From the NCBI GenBank assembly GCA_016779825.1, contig JADHMX010000010.1, positions 1 through 34,130 on the forward strand: a stretch of DNA of 34,130 bases, given 5' to 3'. The position numbers were made by a program, and so were the translations under genes. Under the pieces are notes generated by a model, which was given only the letters and a program-made list of their open reading frames with translations, was not told the origin of the DNA and made no database searches. How positions within the stretch are numbered: position 1 is the first letter of the stretch; the number at the start of each line of letters is the position of its first letter. Origin of the DNA: Synechococcus sp. BS301-5m-G53 (GTDB lineage Bacteria; Cyanobacteriota; Cyanobacteriia; PCC-6307; Cyanobiaceae). Below are positions 28,229 through 34,130 of the stretch, piece after piece.

Positions 28229-28741
28229 TCAAGGCGTGATTCGGGCGTGGGATGCCGCCAATTGGGCGTAGCGCTGGGCATGGCAACGCTGCTCATCGAT
28301 CGCTTCCGTCGACAACTCCCGCTTCACGGCCGCAGGCGCGCCCATCACCAGGGTGCCGGGGGGCACATCCTTTGTGACCACAGATCCGGCGGCAACCAGG
28401 GCACCAGCACCAACGGTGACGCCATTAAGAACAATGGCGCCAATCCCCACCAAACATCCATCCTCGAGCGTGGCGCCATGGATCACGGCCCGATGCCCCA
28501 CGGTGACGTCAACACCGATGTGCACCGGCTGCCCCGGATCGCCATGGAGCACAGCACCGTCTTGAACATTGCTGCCAGCGCCGATGCTGATCAGTTCCAA
28601 ATCACCACGCGCTACGGCCGTGGGCCAAAGGCTGCTGCCCGCTGCCATCTGCACATTGCCGATCACGACGGCGGATTCGGCCACCCAGGCATCTGCATCG
28701 ATCTGGGGAACGGGCCAGGGCTTGGATCCAGTCATGGCCAT
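28229..28741 (-). CDS. gamma-carbonic anhydrase-like hexapeptide-repeat protein
   Basis: [51 protein letters not shown]...[44 protein letters not shown]. Confidence 0.92.
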   Translation of the reverse strand: MAMTGSKPWPVPQIDADAWVAESAVVIGNVQMAAGSSLWPTAVARGDLELISIGAGSNVQDGAVLHGDPGQPVHIGVDVTVGHRAVIHGATLEDGCLVGIGAIVLNGVTVGAGALVAAGSVVTKDVPPGTLVMGAPAAVKRELSTEAIDEQRCHAQRYAQLAASHARITP

Positions 28742-28820
28742 GGTTCAGCAGCCCCCAGTCTCCCCGGCGACCTGAGTGATAACCTCATTTGGTGCCGATA
28801 TGGCATGCCCAAGCGGGCAC

Positions 28821-28892
28821 GGGTCGCTAGCTCAGCGGTAGAGCATCCGGCTTTTAACCGGCTGGTCCTGAGTTCGAATCTCAGGCGACCCA
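28821..28892 (+). tRNA. tRNA-Lys (anticodon UUU)
   Basis: GGGTCGC acceptor pairs GCGACCC; D-loop TAGCTCAGCGGTAGAGCA; anticodon loop CTTTTAA; TpsiC GTTCGAATC; discriminator A. Confidence 0.97.
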
Positions 28893-28905
28893 TACCAGCG
28901 CTTTG

Positions 28906-29079
28906 ATGTCGTCTCGTGACTCAAGCGAGCCGAACCCTCGGCGACTGTTAGAAAACCCTGAATTCCTGATCAGTCCAACAGTTCAGATGGCGTATTTCGC
29001 GTTTTTTGGCGTCACGATTCTTCTGGCTCTTCTGGGCGGATTGTTTTCTCGGGTCGCTGCAGAGCGCTATTGGATGTGA
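28906..29079 (+). CDS. possible single-TM microprotein (57 aa from ATG 28906, or 30 aa from ATG 28987)
   Basis: MSSRDSSEPNPRRLLENPEFLISPTVQMAYFAFFGVTILLALLGGLFSRVAAERYWM*; below ORF-track cutoff. Confidence 0.55.
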   Translation: MSSRDSSEPNPRRLLENPEFLISPTVQMAYFAFFGVTILLALLGGLFSRVAAERYWM

Positions 29080-29103
29080 TCAACGGAGGAAGCTTCAGCG
29101 CAG

Positions 29104-30255
29104 ATGGCTGAAGTTGATCTCGCCGTTATCGGTGCAGGACTGGCTGGTTGCAGCCTGATTGGCCGGCTCCAACAGCTGGGATCGGATCTCAACATTGCGT
29201 TGATTGAGGCCGGCCGTGGCCTCGGAGGCAGGGCTGCCACCCGTCGCCGGAGGGACCAAAGCGGGTGGCTTCTGAACCATGGAGCACCGGGCTTTGGCTT
29301 GAGTGAATCCATGACCGAGGGAATGGAAGCTCTGCTTGAGCCGGTGCGCTCGTCGGGTGTTCTTCAGCGTGACGAACGACCTGTGCTGTCGCTCGACGCC
29401 GCAGCAGGTTTATCGCCAGCCACCATCCCTGAAGCCTGTCCGAACGGGGGTTGGTGGCATGGGATTCCCTGCATGGCCAGCATCTGCGAAGCGCTGATTG
29501 ATGGTGCTGGCTCCGTTCAACTGAGCCGGCAGTTCGAAACCCGCGTGCGCTGGCTGGAGCGACGCCAGGATCATTGGCTAATCGAAAACGAAGATCGAAG
29601 CTGGAGCCTCAAAGCGAAACGTTTGGTGCTCAGCGGAGCCCTGCTGGCCCATCCCCGGTCGTTGAAAATGCTGGCCTGGGAGGACGTTCCCCTGCGATCC
29701 GCCGTGGCGGAGGGTGTGGACCTTGGCCTCGATACGGCGCTGAGCCTGCTGCAACACAGCCAAGCCGAGGTGCGCTGGAACCTGATGGTGGACCTCGGCA
29801 TGCTCGAGCTCAACGGCGAAGAGCTTCCGGCACAGATCTGGTTGAACGCCGCCGCCAAAGAACGCTGGAAGGTGGAACGCCTCGTGCTGCAGCCTCAACG
29901 CGATGGACGCTGGGGGGTGGTGGTGCATGGCCTGGATTCCGGGGAAGCAATCACACCCGAGAGCCAGGGCCGCCTGCTCGCCAAGGAGCAACGGCGCCTG
30001 ATCGGCCTGCTGCCCGAACTGCTGCAAGGCCTGCCCGTTGTTTCAGCCGCGTTGAAACAGGCGAACCCATTGGGGGTGATGCGCTGGGGCGCTTCTCGGC
30101 CCCTCAACCACCCTCTGCCACAGAAGCTGCAGTGGTGCCCCACCAGCGCAGTGGGGTTCTGCGGCGACTGGATCGAAGGGCCTGGCTTTGGCAAAGCAGA
30201 GGGAGCGATCCACAGCGGTGTCAACCTCGCTGAACAGCTGCACGCTGACCGCTAA
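29104..30255 (+). CDS. FAD/NAD(P)-dependent oxidoreductase (renalase/amine oxidase-like)
   Basis: Rossmann DLAVIGAGLAGCSLIGRLQQLGSDLNIALIEAGRGLGGRAATRRR; C-terminal VGFCGDWIEGPGFGKAEGAIHSGVNLAEQL. Confidence 0.9.
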   Translation: MAEVDLAVIGAGLAGCSLIGRLQQLGSDLNIALIEAGRGLGGRAATRRRRDQSGWLLNHGAPGFGLSESMTEGMEALLEPVRSSGVLQRDERPVLSLDAAAGLSPATIPEACPNGGWWHGIPCMASICEALIDGAGSVQLSRQFETRVRWLERRQDHWLIENEDRSWSLKAKRLVLSGALLAHPRSLKMLAWEDVPLRSAVAEGVDLGLDTALSLLQHSQAEVRWNLMVDLGMLELNGEELPAQIWLNAAAKERWKVERLVLQPQRDGRWGVVVHGLDSGEAITPESQGRLLAKEQRRLIGLLPELLQGLPVVSAALKQANPLGVMRWGASRPLNHPLPQKLQWCPTSAVGFCGDWIEGPGFGKAEGAIHSGVNLAEQLHADR

Positions 30256-30268
30256 TCTCTGAGGGCGT

Positions 30269-30342
30269 CGGGGAGTGGCGCAGTTTGGTAGCGCGCTTGC
30301 TTTGGGAGCAAGATGCCGCAGGTTCGAATCCTGTCTCCCCGA
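30269..30342 (+). tRNA. tRNA-Pro (anticodon UGG)
   Basis: CGGGGAG/CTCCCCG acceptor, anticodon arm CTTGC-TTTGGGA-GCAAG, TpsiC GGTTCGAATCC, discriminator A. Confidence 0.96.
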
Positions 30343-30377
30343 TGCCTCAAAAAGTCAGTCCCCAGCTGACATCTTCA

Positions 30378-30401
30378 CCGCTCCGCAAGGGGCGGTTTTT
30401 T
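30378..30401 (+). terminator. Rho-independent terminator after tRNA-Pro
   Basis: ccgctcc gcaa ggggcgg tttttt: 7-bp stem (with G-T pairing) and T6. Confidence 0.88.
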
Positions 30402-30482
30402 ATGCCTCTGGCCAGCAGTGGGTCCTACGCGGGTGGATCAGTGCAAGGTGATCAACAACGAGTCACCTGGAGCAAGCGTGAC

Positions 30483-30593
30483 TCAAATGATCTCTTTACG
30501 GCCGTTCTTGATCTTGGCTTTGGCTGATATGAGACCAAAAATCAGCAGAAACAGCAGGCCCGCGTTCACACCAACGAAAAACATTGTTTCCAT
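30483..30593 (-). CDS. possible single-TM microprotein (36 aa)
   Basis: METMFFVGVNAGLLFLLIFGLISAKAKIKNGRKEII*: hydrophobic helix followed by basic tail; no strong SD; below track cutoff. Confidence 0.5.
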   Translation of the reverse strand: METMFFVGVNAGLLFLLIFGLISAKAKIKNGRKEII

Positions 30594-30723
30594 GACTTCA
30601 AGATGGCTTGGCTCGTAATAAGGAAAAAAAGCAAGACAGACCATCAGTTAAAAAACTCATTCAGCCCCAGAGGAAGATGAAGCCTTGGGCTGATTTTGGG
30701 AGATCTGTTGAGACCATCTACGA

Positions 30724-30906
30724 CTACAAACCGCTATCGCCATCACGATCAGCACAGCCCTCCCCTTGCAGCTGGCGCAGACGGGCCAAAAGCTCTGAAT
30801 CACCAACAATCTGACGACGACAACCGTCCTCCCCCATGTAGGTCAAACGCCCATCGGCATCGATGACCAGGGCCGTCATGGGGATAACTGGGGACGACGC
30901 ATCCAT
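30724..30906 (-). CDS. small hypothetical protein (60 aa)
   Basis: SD ttgaggagcgttccccATG; MDASSPVIPMTALVIDADGRLTYMGEDGCRRQIVGDSELLARLRQLQGEGCADRDGDSGL. Confidence 0.6.
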   Translation of the reverse strand: MDASSPVIPMTALVIDADGRLTYMGEDGCRRQIVGDSELLARLRQLQGEGCADRDGDSGL

Positions 30907-31025
30907 GGGGAACGCTCCTCAATCCGATCACCTCAGTTTGCTTCCGCGCAGCACTCCAGCCCAAAGCCATAACCAACCATGCCGTTGGTCCAGCCGGAAG
31001 TACGGCATTGCTCTATGAAAGGGCA

Positions 31026-31211
31026 ATGGACTGGATTCTTTCGAAGCGCATGACCGATCAACAGGACAAGGACAAGACCTACTGGATTGATGAGATTGCT
31101 TTCCTGGAGGCACGCTTGAACGGCAGCCAGGGTGATATCGACAACGAAGACCGAGCTGCCTGCGAGGAAGCCCTGAAAGCAGCGAAGGCGAACTTGGCGG
31201 CCTCACGCTGA
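31026..31211 (+). CDS. small hypothetical protein
   Basis: MDWILSKRMTDQQDKDKTYWIDEIAFLEARLNGSQGDIDNEDRAACEEALKAAKANLAASR; helical, protein-like; start may be internal ATG (MTDQQ). Confidence 0.5.
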   Translation: MDWILSKRMTDQQDKDKTYWIDEIAFLEARLNGSQGDIDNEDRAACEEALKAAKANLAASR

Positions 31212-31335
31212 GCATGGGGCTGACCGCAGCTCGAGCCAGACCTATGGTTTGGATGTGAGAGGGAGACCTCTTCGGGCGTGGTTGCTTGATTTGGTGGGTG
31301 GTGTCACGACCTACTGCCTCTCTCACACCTCTTCG

Positions 31336-31560
31336 TTACGACTGATCAAGGCCTCTTTCCTTGGCGTAACTCTTGTAGTGATTGGGGAATTCATCGGCCA
31401 GCCGAGCCAGTGCATCGCTTGAAGAGCCCATAAGCTCATTAACTTCATCAAAAACAGAGGCAAAGCAGCTCTCACACCTGATTTCAAGGCAAAGCTCTTC
31501 CCAGCTCGTTTGTTGTTGATTGAAACTGGCCACAAGCTCTTTAAAAGTCATCAGCAACAA
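31336..31560 (-). CDS. small hypothetical protein (74 aa)
   Basis: MLLMTFKELVASFNQQQTSWEELCLEIRCESCFASVFDEVNELMGSSSDALARLADEFPNHYKSYAKERGLDQS. Confidence 0.5.
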   Translation of the reverse strand: MLLMTFKELVASFNQQQTSWEELCLEIRCESCFASVFDEVNELMGSSSDALARLADEFPNHYKSYAKERGLDQS

Positions 31561-31674
31561 ACTGTTCTTCTGAGAATGAGCCTAAAGCCAATGGCGTCAA
31601 ACAATTCTGAACCGCATGAATTCAAGATCGCCATACCCTGATGAGCCAGGGCTGTGATGGCGCAAAATCGAAGC

Positions 31675-31800
31675 ATGAAACGACTGCTGCAACTGCTTCA
31701 GCGATGGACAGGCAAACGGGAGAAGCCCCCATTGCACACCCCCGAAGAGCTGGAGTGCTTTAAAACAGATGCGATTGACAACCGCGGCAAACACTACTGA
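31675..31800 (+). CDS. possible microprotein (41 aa), first of an overlapping pair
   Basis: MKRLLQLLQRWTGKREKPPLHTPEELECFKTDAIDNRGKHY*; stop overlaps the next ATG (acTGATGcag); below track cutoff. Confidence 0.5.
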   Translation: MKRLLQLLQRWTGKREKPPLHTPEELECFKTDAIDNRGKHY

Positions 31801-31979
31801 TGCAGGGCGCAACTGAACTGGCTTTACTTGCCCTCGCTTTTGTCGGGCTCCAGATTTGGTGGCTCAGCAAGGTCTTTTTGAATCGGCCTCGACAGCCCAG
31901 ACCGCTTGGCAAACCGATGAGGGCCAATTCACTCCAAAACGAGAGAACCACCCTGCAAAAGCTCTTTGATCAATCCTGA
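31800..31979 (+). CDS. possible single-TM microprotein (59 aa), second of an overlapping pair
   Basis: MQGATELALLALAFVGLQIWWLSKVFLNRPRQPRPLGKPMRANSLQNERTTLQKLFDQS*; starts within the upstream stop. Confidence 0.5.
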   Translation: MQGATELALLALAFVGLQIWWLSKVFLNRPRQPRPLGKPMRANSLQNERTTLQKLFDQS

Positions 31980-32068
31980 TCACAACCGACCATAGGGTCT
32001 GTCTAGGGACAAACACCGATGCCTGATGTGATCTGAACGATCAGCGTGGTGCATCAGCAACAACATCC

Positions 32069-32218
32069 ATGGCACTGATTTGTTGTTCCCATTGCGGTCA
32101 CATGCACTCAAGCCTGCGAGGGGACTGCCCCCAGTGCAACAAGCAGGCAGCAGGGCAGAGCAACGATCATGCATCTGGCCAGCGAAGACCGTGGTCCACC
32201 AACCTTTGGCAGGTCTGA
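32069..32218 (+). CDS. possible zinc-ribbon-like microprotein (49 aa)
   Basis: MALICCSHCGHMHSSLRGDCPQCNKQAAGQSNDHASGQRRPWSTNLWQV*: CxxC pair (CSHC...CPQC); below track cutoff. Confidence 0.45.
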   Translation: MALICCSHCGHMHSSLRGDCPQCNKQAAGQSNDHASGQRRPWSTNLWQV

Positions 32219-32360
32219 TCAAGACACGGCCGAGCAACTCCAACCTCCCGTGAAGCCCCCTCGGCATGACAAGAGCTTGCACACAAGGGGGAAAGCTCCT
32301 GCGAAAAAAGTAGAGAGCTGCGTTTTGGTTGCTAGGTGTTGAGTGTGTGAAGAAGCCACC

Positions 32361-32525
32361 ATGGCCTTTGAAGCTCCCCCTGCAGAAGGACGCCAGTGCA
32401 TCGGTTGCGGTGAGATCCAACCACTCAATTTCTTCGGCTTGGACAGCAAGGAGTGCCGAAGCTGTGAAGCCATACGCCGCCAACATGCTGTTAAACAGGA
32501 TGCCGATCAGGCTGGAGAGGGTTAA
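32361..32525 (+). CDS. zinc-ribbon-like small protein (54 aa)
   Basis: MAFEAPPAEGRQCIGCGEIQPLNFFGLDSKECRSCEAIRRQHAVKQDADQAGEG: CIGC...CRSC four-Cys site; start inside track ORF 32343..32525. Confidence 0.55.
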   Translation: MAFEAPPAEGRQCIGCGEIQPLNFFGLDSKECRSCEAIRRQHAVKQDADQAGEG

Positions 32526-32651
32526 AAAATCCCACAGGCCTCAACAGCTTCAATCAAAGTCTTGAATCAATACAGTTAGCAATAAGCATATGCACCAATG
32601 TTCAAGCCAGAGCCAGGAGCTATCACAGGGGCATAGTTGAAAAGAGTTCTC

Positions 32652-32840
32652 ATGGGCAAGGTTCTTTCTGCAGCAAAATGGTCGTTCGATCTTCTTGGTC
32701 AACGCATTGCGGCTCTTCGTCTTAAAAAAAGCTTTTCCGAATCAAGGATTTATAGCGAACTGGCATACGACGAATCACAGATGAAGGAGGCAGATGCCGG
32801 CAAACGAGAGCAGAAGTCAAATCTCGAGTACGACTGCTGA
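32652..32840 (+). CDS. small hypothetical protein (62 aa)
   Basis: MGKVLSAAKWSFDLLGQRIAALRLKKSFSESRIYSELAYDESQMKEADAGKREQKSNLEYDC. Confidence 0.4.
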   Translation: MGKVLSAAKWSFDLLGQRIAALRLKKSFSESRIYSELAYDESQMKEADAGKREQKSNLEYDC

Positions 32841-32978
32841 CATCTGAATCCAGCATTCCTCCCGCACCCGATCTGGGCCCGACAAATCAACGTCTCAAAA
32901 CATCACCGGGAGATGCATGATCCAACAGCTTCGACTTCAAATCACTGCCATCGGGGCCTAAACCGCTGTGAGAGGAGA

Positions 32979-33008
32979 TTGGCAGTTTCAGCCCAAACCC
33001 CCTAGAAC
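32979..33008 (+). promoter_or_regulatory. possible sigma70-type promoter
   Basis: TTGGCA - 18 nt - TAGAAC, about 22 nt upstream of ATG at 33031. Confidence 0.3.
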
Positions 33009-33030
33009 GCATACCAACATCGTTCTCGCT

Positions 33031-33207
33031 ATGGCCTTGATTCCCCGCTGGCAGGTCATGACTGACAGCAGCAAATCCATGGTGAAACGATCCGCAATCA
33101 CGATTGTGGTCGTCTTGATCGGGTTAACGCTGCTGCGTGCAATGTTTGGGTGGATCCTGCTCGGCCTCGCCTTCTACGGCGCCTGGTGTCTACTGAACCG
33201 GAAATAA
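33031..33207 (+). CDS. small membrane protein (58 aa)
   Basis: MALIPRWQVMTDSSKSMVKRSAITIVVVLIGLTLLRAMFGWILLGLAFYGAWCLLNRK; two hydrophobic stretches. Confidence 0.55.
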   Translation: MALIPRWQVMTDSSKSMVKRSAITIVVVLIGLTLLRAMFGWILLGLAFYGAWCLLNRK

Positions 33208-33210
33208 CCG

Positions 33211-33357
33211 ATGAACGAAGAGCCAAAGCAAACCAGACGATCGCTGTACATCTGGGCCCTTGCACTCAATGTGGTGGCTTGGGGTGGTTACTTTTATCTG
33301 ACCAAGGTGATGGGAATCGACTTCGAATCGATTCGTCAGGCCAGAATGGCTGGTTAA
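33211..33357 (+). CDS. small single-TM protein (48 aa)
   Basis: 3 nt after previous stop; MNEEPKQTRRSLYIWALALNVVAWGGYFYLTKVMGIDFESIRQARMAG*; below track cutoff. Confidence 0.55.
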   Translation: MNEEPKQTRRSLYIWALALNVVAWGGYFYLTKVMGIDFESIRQARMAG

Positions 33358-33612
33358 ATCTCGAGTCCACCCAAGGGGAGGAGCTCAACTGCTCCCGAGC
33401 AGACCGAGAGCTGACGCCCTCCGCTGGAAGCCGGTCAACAGCGCATCAGGTCCCTTCTTCTGGCCGATGAGGATTCCTTGCCCCATGGCAATAGCGGAAG
33501 GGATCACGTCATAACCTCCTCTTAAAGAGCAGGTCGCTTTCCCTTGAATCGCCCCTTTAGACCAGATTCCAGAACTCACCCAGGCTTGGGTGACAACCGA
33601 TCCGAACGCTTG

Positions 33613-34130
33613 ATGAGGCAAAAGACTGTGCAGCGCATCTGCGGCCAGGCTTTTGTTTTTTTTGGAGTTGTTGTTCTTGGGGTTTCACTTTATAAGTTTG
33701 TCATTGCTTTCTGGCTCGATGGCTCTCCATGGGCTGAGTTGCAGCTGAGTGCCGCTGGCTTGCTCTTGGTTGTATCCGGACGATTTTTCCGGAACTCAGG
33801 CTTCTTAACATCCTTACTTTCAGAAATCAGTCCTTCCGCTCAAGCACGGCGCTCATCTCTGATGCTTGCCCTTGCATTGTTCCTCATGGGCTGTGTGGTT
33901 GTGCTCAAGATTTCTATCCAGGACATTTATCGCTACAAGCGCCTTCTCGGAGAAGGGGGGATTCTGGAGTACTTGCAAGCTCTGATTCTTTTTACCTCTG
34001 CCTGGGTTTCCTGGCTCATCTCCAAAGATCTACGTAAGCGCTTATCCAAGCGCTTGCATTCCTTGATTTACGCGATAATTTCTTTCGCCATGCTTTTTAT
34101 TGGACTGGAGGAAATTGCCTGGGGTCAGAT
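33613..34130 (+). CDS. multi-TM membrane protein, truncated by window edge
   Basis: Continuous ORF to the edge: MRQKTVQRICGQAFVFFGVVVLGVSLYKFVIAFWLDG...LLGEGGILEYLQALILFTSAWVSWLISKDLRKRL...AMLFIGLEEIAWGQ. Confidence 0.7.
   Translation, partial: MRQKTVQRICGQAFVFFGVVVLGVSLYKFVIAFWLDGSPWAELQLSAAGLLLVVSGRFFRNSGFLTSLLSEISPSAQARRSSLMLALALFLMGCVVVLKISIQDIYRYKRLLGEGGILEYLQALILFTSAWVSWLISKDLRKRLSKRLHSLIYAIISFAMLFIGLEEIAWGQ

Noticed and set aside
30608-30814. 68-aa + ORF starting at a TTG
   Set aside because: Rare start, overlaps the better-supported minus ORF at 30724-30906, low-complexity C-terminus.
33385-33621. 78-aa minus ORF (MPHQAFGSVVTQAWVSSGIWSKGAIQ...)
   Set aside because: Looks protein-like in part, but no SD was seen and no family recognised with confidence; could be a gene fragment. 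Not called.
1-34130. CRISPR arrays, IS elements, prophage genes, rRNA
   Set aside because: No regularly spaced direct repeats, transposase or phage structural motifs, or rRNA sequence recognised by eye.

Overview
The 34.1 kb window looks like the chromosome of a marine picocyanobacterium (Synechococcus-type). This is judged from gene content (Ycf54, a PsbY-like protein, CrtH, monothiol Grx next to BolA, PdxJ) and the compact layout; no database search was possible. The left ~28 kb is mostly housekeeping genes on the minus strand: LCP-family protein, CPA2 antiporter with USP-like domains, ABC exporter, RRM protein, DeaD/CsdA helicase, a cupin, recD-recB-recC, a metallophosphoesterase, ycf54, pdxJ, plsC-like, BolA/Grx, an OmpR-like regulator, crtH, a CDF-like protein, trmFO, a PsbY-like protein and a hexapeptide-repeat protein. 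Two tRNAs (Lys-UUU, Pro-UGG) follow. From ~30.4 kb to the end the sequence becomes small-ORF-rich, and the last ~0.5 kb is visibly more AT-rich and holds the start of a membrane protein running off the window. The most interesting observations are: (1) a divergent, multi-hairpin putative RNA ending in a textbook intrinsic terminator between recB and a small ORF, inside the recBC locus; (2) several microprotein ORFs below the supplied ORF-track cutoff, including a TGATG-overlapping pair, a pair of Zn-ribbon-like microproteins and several single-TM peptides; (3) an OmpR-type response regulator whose phospho-acceptor Asp appears to be Ala; (4) a CDF-like transporter that appears to have lost its metal-site residues; (5) a PsbY-like protein with an extra N-terminal TM segment.
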